From Nocardioides sp. (lineage in GTDB: Bacteria; Actinomycetota; Actinomycetes; Propionibacteriales; Nocardioidaceae), in assembly GCF_030655615.1 (NCBI RefSeq), contig NZ_JAURVJ010000229.1, positions 1 to 35,390 of the forward strand: DNA of 35,390 nucleotides, given 5' to 3'. The notes beneath the pieces were generated by a model. It was not told the DNA's origin. It ran no database searches and worked only from the letters and a program-made list of their open reading frames with translations. Below are positions 7,546 through 17,051 of the stretch, piece by piece (position 1 is the first letter of the stretch; the number at the start of each line of letters is the position of its first letter). A program made the translations under genes and the position numbers.

Positions 7546-9116
7546 GTCAGGGCTCCCGTCAGCTCGTCGACGCGCAGCCACGGTGCGCCGAGCACCTTCA
7601 TCACCTGTGGGGCGAAGGCGGGCGACTCGGCGACCACGCGGCGGGTGGGGCCGGCGGAGACGACCTCGCCCTCGGCCAGGACGACGACCTCGTCGGCCAC
7701 CGACGACACGAACTCGACGTCGTGCGTGGCGACGAGCACGGCGTGGCCGTCGGCCGCGAGGTCGCGCAGGATGCCGGCGAGTGCGCCCTTGGCGTTGTAG
7801 TCGAGGCCTCGCGTGGGCTCGTCGAGCAGCACCACCCGGGGCGCGGGGGCGAGCACCAGCGCCAGGGCGAGCGCGAGGCGCTGGCCCTCGGAGAGGTCGC
7901 GTGGGTGGGTGGCGTCGTCGATGCCGGGCACCAGGCGGTCGAGGATCTCGCGGGTGCCGGCGCCGCCGGCGGCGCACTCCTCGACGACGGTCTCGAGGTA
8001 GAGCAGGTCGGAGGCGGTCTGCGGCAGCAGCGCGACCCGGCCGCGCCGGCCGGCGGGGTCGAGGGCGGCGGGGTCGGCGCCGTCGAGGTCGATGCGACCC
8101 GCCCGGCGCCTGCGGGAGCCTTGCAGGGCCCAGAGCAGGGTGGACTTCCCAGCGCCGTTGCGACCCATCAGTGCGGTCACGCGCCCGGCGTGCAGGGTCA
8201 GGTCGACCTCGCGCAGGGCCACGGTGCTGCCGTGGGCGACGCCGACGCCGGTGGCCAGCAGGAGCGGTTCGTCCGCGAGGACCGGGACGGCGGGCGGTGC
8301 GGGGAGGTCGAGGGTCCGGGCGGCGCGACGGGCGTCGCGGACCGTGAGCGGCAGCGGGCTCCAGCCGGCGAGGCGGCCGAGCTCGACGATCGGGGGTACG
8401 ACGGGCGAGTGGGCGAGCAGGTCGGCCGGCTCCCCCACCTCGACGGAGGTGCGCCCGGCGGCGGCCGTCATCAGCACCATCCGGTCGGCGAAGGGCACGA
8501 CCCGCTCGAGCCGGTGCTCGGCGAGCAGGACGCTCACGCCGAGGTCGTGGACGAGTCGGGTCAGGGTCGCGAGCACGTCCTCGGCGGCGGTGGGGTCGAG
8601 CGCCGACGTCGGCTCGTCGAGCACGAGCAGGCGGGGGTGCATGGTGAGCACCGAGCCGATCGCCACGCGCTGCTGCTCGCCGCCGCTGAGGGTGTGCAGG
8701 TCGCGGTCGCGCAGGTGGGCGATGCCGAGCAGGTCGAGGGTCTCCTCGACCCGGCGCCGCATGGTCTCCGGGGGCAGGCCGAGCTGCTCCATGCCGTAGG
8801 CGAGCTCGTCCTCGGCGGTGTCGGTGACGAAGGCCGCGGCGGGGTCCTGACCGACGTAGCCGATCGCGTGGGCGCGCTCGCGCGGCGGCGTGCTCACGAT
8901 GCTGACGCCGTCGAGCAGCACGTCGCCGCTCAGCACTCCCCCGCTGAAGCGCGGCACCAGGCCGGTGACGACGCCGAGCAGGGTCGACTTGCCGACGCCG
9001 GTCGGGCCCGAGACGAGGACGAGCTCGCCCTCCTCCACCGTCAGGTCGACGGCGTCGAGGATGCGGGTCTCGTCGTAGGCGAGGGTGACGCCGCGCAGCT
9101 CGAGCAGCGGGTTCAT
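7542..9116 (-). CDS. ECF transporter ATPase, fused A-A' double ABC domain
   Basis: A 524-residue cytoplasmic protein with two tandem ABC ATPase domains that would power the ECF module. Domain 1 (about residues 5-230): Walker A SGPTGVGKST, Q-loop YVGQDP, signature LSGGEQQR, Walker B LLVLDEPTSALD, switch His in LLAEHR. Domain 2 (about 285-500): Walker A MGRNGAGKST, LLPQTAS, signature LSEGQRLAL, Walker B VVLLDEPTRGLD, ATHD. The second signature has Glu in place of the usual second Gly (LSGGQ to LSEGQ), so the two sites may not be equivalent. The ATG at 9116 overlaps the stop of the T component (ATGA), and the S component follows with the same kind of overlap. A single polypeptide with both ATPases is common for dedicated (group I) ECF systems in actinobacteria. 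Confidence 0.92.
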   Translation of the reverse strand: MNPLLELRGVTLAYDETRILDAVDLTVEEGELVLVSGPTGVGKSTLLGVVTGLVPRFSGGVLSGDVLLDGVSIVSTPPRERAHAIGYVGQDPAAAFVTDTAEDELAYGMEQLGLPPETMRRRVEETLDLLGIAHLRDRDLHTLSGGEQQRVAIGSVLTMHPRLLVLDEPTSALDPTAAEDVLATLTRLVHDLGVSVLLAEHRLERVVPFADRMVLMTAAAGRTSVEVGEPADLLAHSPVVPPIVELGRLAGWSPLPLTVRDARRAARTLDLPAPPAVPVLADEPLLLATGVGVAHGSTVALREVDLTLHAGRVTALMGRNGAGKSTLLWALQGSRRRRAGRIDLDGADPAALDPAGRRGRVALLPQTASDLLYLETVVEECAAGGAGTREILDRLVPGIDDATHPRDLSEGQRLALALALVLAPAPRVVLLDEPTRGLDYNAKGALAGILRDLAADGHAVLVATHDVEFVSSVADEVVVLAEGEVVSAGPTRRVVAESPAFAPQVMKVLGAPWLRVDELTGALT

Positions 9117-10192
9117 CGCACGCTCCCGGCGGTGCGCGGCGGCGGGCTCACCGCGACCGCGGCGATGCCGAGCAGGGCGGCGACGAGCGCGGTCAGGCTG
9201 ACCTCGGGGGCGGCCGAGACCGACGGATAGGCGATGGCCAGCTGGTGGTGGCTGACCCACCAGCCGAGCACCGCGACGCCGAGGCCGACCGCGACGACGG
9301 CGAGCTCGGCCGGCCGCCAGCGGTCGGGGCGGTAACGGGTGCGCTGGACGCGCCGGCCGGCACTGACCAGCCCGGCCACGGCGACGAGCGTCCCGAGCAC
9401 GAGCATCGGGGCGGCGAGCAGCCGCGGGGCGGTCTGGTCGAGCAGGGCGTAGACCCCGACGGCCACCCCGCAGAGGCCGGCGATGACCAGGGCTCCCGTC
9501 GTACGTCGTTCGGTCGGCGTGGCCGTGCCGGTACGGCCGTAGCCGCGGGTGTCCATGCCCGCGGCGAGGGCCAGCGAGCGGTCGAAGGTGTCCTCGAGCA
9601 CCGGCACCAGGAAGCGTCGCAGCCGCTTGACGCGGCCGGTGTCGCCGGCGCGCAGGGCCTGCGCGGCGCGGACGCGCTGGATGCTCTGGGTGAACTGCGG
9701 CAGGACGGTGACGGCCACGACCAGTGCGGTGCCGATCTCGTAGAGCGCCGGCGGCAGGCTGCGCAGCAGCCGCTTGGGGTTGGCCAGGGAGTTGGCGGCG
9801 CCGACGCAGATGACGAGCGTGGCCAGGCGGAGTCCGTCGTACAGCCCCGCGACGAGCGCCTCCTGGGTGACCGGGCCGAGCAGGGTGACGCCGAGGACGA
9901 AGTCGGGCAGGGGGATCTCGGGCAGGTCGAGCACGACGTCGCCGGGGTAGCCGCCGCCGAGGACGACCCGCCACAGCACGCGCAGCACGACCGCCGCGAC
10001 GCCGAGCCAGACGTAGAAGCGGAACGAGCGGGCCCACGGGTGGTCGGTCCGTCGCGCCGTCACGACGACCGCCACGACCCCCACGATCGTCAGCAGCACC
10101 AGCGGGTTGGTCGTGAGGGACGCCGCCGTCGCGAGCCCGATCGCCCACAGCCACCAGGCCACGGGGTGCAGGTCGCGCGGCAGCGCGCTCAC
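9113..10192 (-). CDS. ECF transporter T component (CbiQ/EcfT family)
   Basis: A 359-residue membrane coupling subunit that links the S component to the ATPases. I chose GTG 10192 (N-terminus VSALPRDLHPVAWWLW), seven bases after the upstream stop; a longer reading into the preceding gene is unlikely. Hydrophobic segments occur near the N-terminus, in the middle and in the C-terminal half. Two short helices carrying the EcfT coupling motifs are visible: AAQALRAGD and AGMDTRGYGR, corresponding to the paired Ala-Arg-Ser/Gly motifs that contact the ATPases. The C-terminal third has additional membrane segments beyond the minimal EcfT fold. Coupled by ATGA to the ATPase gene. Confidence 0.88.
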   Translation of the reverse strand: MSALPRDLHPVAWWLWAIGLATAASLTTNPLVLLTIVGVVAVVVTARRTDHPWARSFRFYVWLGVAAVVLRVLWRVVLGGGYPGDVVLDLPEIPLPDFVLGVTLLGPVTQEALVAGLYDGLRLATLVICVGAANSLANPKRLLRSLPPALYEIGTALVVAVTVLPQFTQSIQRVRAAQALRAGDTGRVKRLRRFLVPVLEDTFDRSLALAAGMDTRGYGRTGTATPTERRTTGALVIAGLCGVAVGVYALLDQTAPRLLAAPMLVLGTLVAVAGLVSAGRRVQRTRYRPDRWRPAELAVVAVGLGVAVLGWWVSHHQLAIAYPSVSAAPEVSLTALVAALLGIAAVAVSPPPRTAGSVR

Positions 10193-10199
10193 GGGGCGC

Positions 10200-11120
10200 T
10201 CACGGGGTCGGTCGACGGCGCTTGAGGAGCACGACGGCACCGGCGACGCCGAAGAGCAGCACGATCACCAGCGGGGCGAGCCAGCCGGGGAGGCCGCCGT
10301 CGTCGTCGGTGTCGGCGGCGGTGGGGGCGACCGGGTCGGCGAGCCCGGTGCCGGAGCCGGTCTCGGTGCCGTTGTCGGTGGCGGTCGGGGTCCCCTCAGC
10401 CGGGGCGGTGGTCGTCGCGGTGCTGGTCGGAGCCGTCGGGGTGCCGGACGCGGTGGTCGGCGCCGAGGTCGAGGGGGTCTCCGTGGTGGCGGTGGGTGTG
10501 GTCGTGGGCGCACCCGGAGCGGCGGACGTCGAGGTGCCCGACGGCGCCGGCGACGCGCTCGGCGTACGCGTGGGTGCCTGCGTCGGCTGAGGGGGCGGTT
10601 GCTGCGTGGGCTGCGTCGGCTGAGGGGTCGGGCTCGGCGCGGCGTGCGCCGCCGGAGTGTAGGACGGCTGCACCTCGCCGGCCGCGTCGTCCCAGGCGAA
10701 CGCGACGTAGCCGCCGTCGGGGACCCGGAGCGACGCGGCGCCGAGGCTCGCGTAGGTCCAGCGGCCGGTGCGGCCGTCGGACCACCACAGGCCCCAGTAG
10801 GCGTCGCCGTCCGGCCGACCGCACCCGTTCGGCTTGCCGCTCACCTGGCAGACGTAGCCGGGGCTGCCGGGCGTCTGGAGGTTGAGCGGGAAGCCGGCCG
10901 CCGGGAACAGGTCGGAGGCCTTGTCGCCGCCACCGTCGGCCACGCAGGCGCCCTGGACCCCGCCGCCGAGGCCGTTGAAGTCGGCGACGACGGTGACGCC
11001 GGAGGCCGTCGAGCAGGCCGCGGCCTGGGCCGGAGCGGCTGCCCCCACCAGGACGGCGAGGGCAGCGCAGCCGGCCGCCGCCACGAGGGCGGCGACGACC
11101 GGACGCAGCAGACGGCTCAC
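10200..11120 (-). CDS. Secreted membrane-anchored small-domain protein of the B12/ECF operon (SCO2322-like)
   Basis: A 306-residue exported protein starting at GTG 11120 (GTGA overlap with the toroid gene). It has a signal peptide (1-34), a compact extracellular domain (about 35-150) with four or more Cys, a long Pro/Thr/Ala/Ser linker (about 150-270), then one transmembrane helix (about 280-300) and a basic tail. The domain segment YWGLWWSDGRTGRWTYASLG with RVPDGGYVAFAWDD recalls the SCO2322 family, which I remember as lying next to actinobacterial ECF genes. In layout it also resembles DUF4430, the C-terminal beta domain of transcobalamin (a short Trp/Gly core ending in a loop that closes over the ligand). 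Given the riboswitch, I propose that it helps bind or pass cobalamin at the cell surface; this is inference. The DUF4430 relation needs a profile search. Confidence 0.8.
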   Translation of the reverse strand: MSRLLRPVVAALVAAAGCAALAVLVGAAAPAQAAACSTASGVTVVADFNGLGGGVQGACVADGGGDKASDLFPAAGFPLNLQTPGSPGYVCQVSGKPNGCGRPDGDAYWGLWWSDGRTGRWTYASLGAASLRVPDGGYVAFAWDDAAGEVQPSYTPAAHAAPSPTPQPTQPTQQPPPQPTQAPTRTPSASPAPSGTSTSAAPGAPTTTPTATTETPSTSAPTTASGTPTAPTSTATTTAPAEGTPTATDNGTETGSGTGLADPVAPTAADTDDDGGLPGWLAPLVIVLLFGVAGAVVLLKRRRPTP

Positions 11121-12766
11121 TTGGCCCGGGTGACCTTGAAGGTCGTGGTGCCGACGCGGGTGCTGAACTCGCCGACGACGCGGAGCTTGCGCTGGCCCAG
11201 CCCGGCCTTGACCGGCACGGTGAAGGCGCGCTGGAAGCGGCCCTTCGACCCGGCCTTGCCGCGGGCGACGACCTTGCCGCCGAAGGAGACCTTGACCTGC
11301 TCGCCGGCCGCGAGCCCGGTCAGCACCACGCGCTGCTGCGCGCCGCGCCGCACGCTGGCCAGGGCCCGCACCTTGAGGGTCTTGGACCCGAGCGCACGGT
11401 AGGTCCTGCTGTAGACGACCTCGTCACCGTCCTGGACGGCGTACGCGCGGTTGCCCGTGCCGGACGGGAGCGTGAAGGAGAAGGAGAGGGTGCCCGTCGT
11501 CGGGACCCGCCGGAGACGCGTGGTGCCGTTGCCGACCAGGCAGACGACGTCACCCGGCGACGCGGCGACGTCGACGCGCTGGACGCTGCGCGCGCGGACG
11601 TAGTCCGAGACGTAGGGGGTCGGGACGACGCCGTCGGGTGCGCTGGTCAGGGCCGGGAGCGCCTGGGCGGTCGCCCGTCGGAACTGGTCCTGCGCCTCCT
11701 GGGTGATCGGCGTGCCGGTCACGGACTCGAGGGCGGCGTCGTCGTAGGCGACGGCCCCCTCGTCGGCGCCGGCGTAGGGCCGGCACGAGGCGGTGTTGGC
11801 GACCTGGCGGGTGCGCAGCCAGACGGCCGCGCTCCTGGCGGCGTCGGTGTAGCTGGCGGTGCTGGAGGACTCGGCGTCGCCGAGCGCCCAACCGGCGAGG
11901 CCGGTGCTGTTGGCGTTGGCGGTGGTGATCATCGCGTCGCTGCCGAAGGAGCCGTCAGGGTTCTGGGTGCCCTTCAGCCAGGTCAGCGCGTCGGTGACGG
12001 CGGCGGCGACCACGGGGTCGTCGAGCTGGCTCTGCAGGTTGATGATCGCCAGGGCGGTGACGTCGGTGCTGGGCGTCGCCGCCGGCGTCGCGGTGTCGCA
12101 GGTGTCGGCGGCGGTGGCGCCGAGCGCGAGCCGGAAGAAGCCGTCGGAGCACTGCTGGGCCAGGAGGTAGTCGGTCACCGAGGCAGCGCGCGTGCTGCCC
12201 TCGACGTCGAGGGCCTTGGCGGCGAACGCCTGGCCGATCGTGTTGGCGTAGTCGGCCTCGTACTGCTCCTCGGGGAAGAACACGTCGCCGAGGCGGCCGG
12301 CGCTGCCCGACGCCGTGGAGACGCGGGCCTCGAGCTGCGTGACGAGGTCCTGCCCGCCGTAGGCCGAGGTGTCGTCGCCGGCGTCCTGCACGAACGCGGT
12401 CGCCTTGGCGAGCGACCCGGCGGAGACGTGGGTCTTCTCGGCGGTGACGAAGTAGGTGTAGTAGCTGCGGACCTCGGGCGCCAGGGCGGCCGAGATCGTG
12501 TCGACGGTGCCGGGCTCGCCGACGTCGGCGAGGGCGAGACCGGTGTCGACCGTGAGGCCGTAGTCGGTGAAGCCGCCGAAGTTGGGGTTGACCATCAGGC
12601 CGTCGGTGAGCTGCCCGGTGAGCCAGGCGGCACCCTCGCGCGCGGGCGCGAAGTCCGGCTCGTAGGGCGCGTCAGGCAGGGCCGACGCGGGCGCGGCGAC
12701 GCCGGCGGTGAGGCCGGCGGTCACGGCCAGCGCCGAGAGCCCGGCGAGGAGCGAGCGGTGCTTCAT
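11117..12766 (-). CDS. Secreted prenyltransferase/squalene-cyclase-like alpha-toroid protein, candidate cobalamin-binding subunit
   Basis: A 549-residue exported protein, first gene after the B12 riboswitch. ATG 12766 is preceded by AAGGAA at good spacing; longer in-frame starts would lie inside the riboswitch and are rejected. The signal peptide ends near residue 29 (APASA). The mature protein carries helical repeats of the alpha/alpha-toroid type: VTALAIINLQSQ, ALTWLKGTQNPDGSFGSD, NANSTGLAGWALG and AAVWLRTRQ (about residues 235-335), where the QNPDGSFG turn is typical of prenyltransferase/squalene-oxidase repeats. From about 425 to 549 follow beta-rich Ig-like segments ending in FKVTRAK, with no anchor. 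The alpha6-alpha6 barrel of transcobalamin and intrinsic factor has the same fold class. Terpene cyclisation is unlikely for a secreted protein in a B12-controlled transporter operon, and I see no DXDD motif. The cobalamin-binding role is inference. Confidence 0.85.
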   Translation of the reverse strand: MKHRSLLAGLSALAVTAGLTAGVAAPASALPDAPYEPDFAPAREGAAWLTGQLTDGLMVNPNFGGFTDYGLTVDTGLALADVGEPGTVDTISAALAPEVRSYYTYFVTAEKTHVSAGSLAKATAFVQDAGDDTSAYGGQDLVTQLEARVSTASGSAGRLGDVFFPEEQYEADYANTIGQAFAAKALDVEGSTRAASVTDYLLAQQCSDGFFRLALGATAADTCDTATPAATPSTDVTALAIINLQSQLDDPVVAAAVTDALTWLKGTQNPDGSFGSDAMITTANANSTGLAGWALGDAESSSTASYTDAARSAAVWLRTRQVANTASCRPYAGADEGAVAYDDAALESVTGTPITQEAQDQFRRATAQALPALTSAPDGVVPTPYVSDYVRARSVQRVDVAASPGDVVCLVGNGTTRLRRVPTTGTLSFSFTLPSGTGNRAYAVQDGDEVVYSRTYRALGSKTLKVRALASVRRGAQQRVVLTGLAAGEQVKVSFGGKVVARGKAGSKGRFQRAFTVPVKAGLGQRKLRVVGEFSTRVGTTTFKVTRAK

Positions 12767-12844
12767 GGGTTCCTTCCCGCTGCACGCGACGGGAGCCCCT
12801 GGCCTCGGCCGGGTCACCCGCTGCTTTCCACGACAGCGATGTGG

Positions 12845-12985
12845 TGAGACGCGTCGTGTCAGGTGCTCCGGCTCGCGGTCGTCCCTCGGTGGTGCGGTGC
12901 TGCGGTGGTGCGTGCTGCGAGGAGGCGGCCGCCTACGGTTGCGGGTCAGCGCCGGAATTCGACCGGCTTCCCCCGCCACGGGCGT
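12845..12985 (-). promoter_or_regulatory. Cobalamin (B12/adenosylcobalamin) riboswitch
   Basis: Read on the minus strand, the leader contains the conserved core: GGGGAAGCCGGTCGAATTCC, then GGCGCTGACCCGCAACCGTA (about 12974-12935), matching the GGGAA-GCCGGTG-AA-TCCGGC...CCCGC-ACTGT pattern of the family. About 60 bases later comes a B12 box, GAGCCGGAGCACCTGAC (12874-12858), matching AGYCAGGA-ACCTGCC. GCCGG/CCGGC forms the expected P3 stem and GGCGGCCGCC a hairpin in the variable arm. Between the box and the gene, TCCCG (about 12795-12791) can pair with CGGGA (12779-12775) at the Shine-Dalgarno, suggesting control of translation initiation. Cobalamin would be expected to switch the ECF operon off. 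Confidence 0.93.
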
Positions 12986-13003
12986 GATGAGTGGTTCAGG
13001 CGG

Positions 13004-13009
13004 AGCGTA
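13004..13009 (-). promoter_or_regulatory. Possible -10 box of the B12/ECF operon
   Basis: TACGCT on the minus strand fits TANNNT and would start transcription around 12995, just ahead of the riboswitch core. No convincing -35 is visible. A small inverted repeat, TAACC (13008-13012) and GGTTA (13029-13033), flanks it and may be a regulator site. Confidence 0.35.
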
Positions 13010-13061
13010 ACCCGGCGGGACGGGCCCCGGTTAGTCGTGATCGGCGTGCGAGAGTGCTGCG

Positions 13062-14441
13062 GTGCTGGACGCCCTCCTGGATCCCACCGGCCCCGACCTG
13101 CCCGACCTGGTCACCGTCGGCGACGCGGTGCTCTCGCGCGACGCCCTGCTGGACGGTGCCCACGGTGTCGCCGCGGAGCTCGACCGTCGCACGCGGCCCG
13201 GACCGGTGGCCGTGCACGCCTCGCCCGACGTGCTCACCGTCGTGGCGGTCGTCGGGGCGCTGCTGGCCGGCGTGCCCGTCGTACCCGTGCCGCCGGACTC
13301 GGGCCCCGACGAGCGCCGCCACGTCCTGGCCGACTCGGGGGCCGTGACCTGGTCCGGGCCCGCCGCCCTCGCCGGGGACCTGCCCGTGCTCACCCCGGGC
13401 CTCGAGTCGTGGGCTCCCCGGCGCGTGGACCCCGACGCCACGGCGCTCCTCCTCTACACCTCCGGCACGACCGGGCCGCCCAAGGGCGTGCCCCACACCG
13501 GCCGGACCCTCGCCGCGTGCCTCGACGGGCTGGCCGAGGCCTGGGCCTGGACGCCCGACGACGTCCTCGTGCACGGCCTCCCCCTCTTCCACCTGCACGG
13601 CCTGGTGCTCGGCCTGCTCAGTCCGCTGCGCGTCGGGTCGCGGCTCGTCCACACGGTCCGGCCCTCCCCCGAGGCCTACGCCGCGGCCGCGGGCTCGGTC
13701 TACTTCGGCGTCCCGACCGTCTGGCACCGCGTGGCGCAGTCGCCCGAGGCGGCGCGGGCGCTCCGCCGCGCCCGGCTCCTGGTGTCCGGCAGCGCCCCCC
13801 TGCCCGTGTCGACCTTCACCGCGCTGCAGGAGCTGACCGGCCTGGCGCCCCACGAGCGCTACGGCATGACCGAGACCGGCATCACCCTGGCCGCGCGGGT
13901 CGACGAGGCGCCGCGACCCGGCTGGGTCGGGCGGCCGGTCGGTGCGACCGAGACCCGGATCGCGTCGCCTGCTGACGGCCCCGACGACGAAGGAATGGGC
14001 CGGCTCGAGGTGCGCGGACCCTCGGTCATGTCCGGCTACCTCGGCCGCCCCTCCCCCGACCTCGCCGACGACGGGTGGTTCTCGACCGGTGACCTCGCCG
14101 TGCGCGACGCCGACGGCTGGCACCGCATCGTCGGCCGCGAGTCGACCGACCTGATCAAGACCGGCGGCTACCGCGTCGGCTCCGGCGAGGTCGAGGCGGT
14201 CCTGCTCGACCACCCGGCCGTCGACGAGGTCGCGGTCGTCGGAGTCCCCGACGACGACCTCGGCCAGCGGATCGTGGCCTTCGTCGTCGGGGCTGCCGCC
14301 CCGGGTCTCGAGACCGAGCTGGTCGAGCTCGTCGGGTCGCGGCTGTCGTGGCACAAGCGTCCGCGTGAGGTCGTCCTCGTCGACGAGCTGCCCCGCAACG
14401 CGATGGGCAAGGTGCAGAAGACGCTGCTGCTGGACGACTGA
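13062..14441 (+). CDS. Acyl-CoA synthetase of the AMP-binding (ANL) superfamily, MatB/malonyl-CoA synthetase-like
   Basis: A 459-residue cytoplasmic enzyme that activates a carboxylic acid via an acyl-adenylate and transfers it to CoA. The phosphate-binding loop reads YTSGTTGPPKGVPHT (about residue 130), followed by HGLPLFHLHGLVLGLLSPL, a stretch characteristic of malonyl/methylmalonyl-CoA synthetases (MatB, ACSF3). RYGMTETG is the adenine-binding motif, DGWFSTGDLAV the hinge region, and PRNAMGKVQKTLL contains the C-terminal catalytic Lys. GTG 13062 gives the expected N-terminus; no strong ribosome site is seen. It is shorter than MatB (about 500), mainly at the N-terminus. It is divergent from the B12 operon across 295 bases, most of which are riboswitch. 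The substrate cannot be fixed from sequence; malonate or methylmalonate is a guess from the motif. Confidence 0.88.
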   Translation: MLDALLDPTGPDLPDLVTVGDAVLSRDALLDGAHGVAAELDRRTRPGPVAVHASPDVLTVVAVVGALLAGVPVVPVPPDSGPDERRHVLADSGAVTWSGPAALAGDLPVLTPGLESWAPRRVDPDATALLLYTSGTTGPPKGVPHTGRTLAACLDGLAEAWAWTPDDVLVHGLPLFHLHGLVLGLLSPLRVGSRLVHTVRPSPEAYAAAAGSVYFGVPTVWHRVAQSPEAARALRRARLLVSGSAPLPVSTFTALQELTGLAPHERYGMTETGITLAARVDEAPRPGWVGRPVGATETRIASPADGPDDEGMGRLEVRGPSVMSGYLGRPSPDLADDGWFSTGDLAVRDADGWHRIVGRESTDLIKTGGYRVGSGEVEAVLLDHPAVDEVAVVGVPDDDLGQRIVAFVVGAAAPGLETELVELVGSRLSWHKRPREVVLVDELPRNAMGKVQKTLLLDD

Positions 14442-14546
14442 ATCTGAACCTTCCGATCCGACGTGCCCCGCACGTCGCCATCGAGGATCGACGTTGTCCA
14501 CAGGCGACCGACGGGCTCGTTTCCGGCTCGACGTGCCGGGGAGGGC

Positions 14547-15515
14547 ATGGCCATGCCACGCGACAAGATGCCCGACACCGAGGGGCTTCGCCACCTGCTG
14601 GAGTGGGTCCAGGACGGCGTGGTCTCCCGCCGCCAGCTGCTGTCACTTCACTTCACCCACGGCGACATCGAACGGATGCTGCGCCGCAAGGACTTGGTCC
14701 GCGTCGTGCCGGGGGTGTTCGTCAACCACACCGGGGAGCTCACCCGGCAGCAACGCGAGTGGGTCGCGGTGCTGGCGCACTGGCCGAGCGCCCTCACCGG
14801 ACTGTCTGCGCTGCCGCATCCGCCGCCACGGGCCGTCATCGACGTGGCGATCGCCGACAACCGCACCGTCAAGCCGGTGGACCGGGTCCGCGCCCACCGC
14901 AAGCCCGATCTGGCCGACGGGTCGACTGGCGCTGCGCTCCTCCCCGCATGAAGCTCCAGCACGCCCTGATCGACGTCGCATCAGAGCAGCGCGACGACGT
15001 CCTGGCGACGTTCCGGCTGCTGGCCGACGTGATCCAGACGCGGCAGACGTCGGCGGTCAAGGTCGCCGAGGTGCTGCAGACACGGCGGGTGCCGGGCAAG
15101 CAGCTGCTCCTGGAGATGCTCGACGACCTCGCCACCGGTGCGTGCTCGGTGCTCGAGCGCGGCTACCTCCACCGCGTCGAACGGGCCCATGGCCTGCCGC
15201 CCGGTCAACGCCAGGCGCCCGGGCACCGTCGGCCGCAAGCCGACGGCGCGGGACGTCCACTACGTCGAGCAGGGACTCCTCGTCGAGCTCGACGGCCGGG
15301 CGTTCCACGACAACGCCAGGGCGCGAGACAAGGATGCCCGTCGCGATCTCGACACCCGCGTGATCGACGACGCACTGACCGTCCGGATCACCTACGGCCT
15401 GGTCTTCGGGACCCCGTGCTGGACCGCCGCCCGGATCCACCGGCTGTTGCAACGTGGAGGCTGGACCGGCGCGTTCGTCCGCTGTCCAGCGTGTCCCGAC
15501 GACCCCGACCTTTGA
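14547..15515 (+). pseudogene. Frameshifted AbiEi-type/DUF559 endonuclease-fold protein
   Basis: The reading moves through three segments that together look like one actinobacterial protein of about 320 residues. Segment 1 (from ATG 14547 or 14553) has an N-terminal winged-helix-like part, LLEWVQDGVVSRRQL, DIERMLRRKDLVRVVPGVFVN and QREWVAVLAHWPSALTG. Near 14910-14920 the reading must shift by one base to continue as VDWRCAPPRMKLQHALIDVA. Near 15205-15215 it shifts back, giving GRKPTARDVHYVEQG, LLVELDGRAFHD and VFGTPCWTAARIHRLL to the stop at 15515. The last part resembles the PD-(D/E)XK-like DUF559/Vsr fold. One apparent deletion and one apparent insertion restore the frame, so either it is a decaying gene or there are two base errors. 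Such proteins are numerous in Nocardioides-type genomes; their role is not established. Confidence 0.7.
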
Positions 15516-15557
15516 CTGCGACGTACCAGGTGCGTCGGTATCAGGGTTTGACGACCC

Positions 15558-17050
<1,493 letters not shown>

Positions 17051-17051
<1 letters not shown>

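Noticed and set aside
11117..12766. Terpene/squalene cyclase function for the toroid protein
   Set aside because: Secreted, no DXDD motif seen, and in a B12-regulated transporter operon; the fold is shared by transcobalamin-type binders.
12767..12979. Longer N-terminus for the toroid protein
   Set aside because: It would translate the riboswitch and lose the signal peptide; ATG 12766 has a ribosome site and a clean signal sequence.
12996..14594. 532-codon frame on the minus strand opposite the acyl-CoA synthetase
   Set aside because: No family motifs; the plus strand contains all ANL motifs in order.
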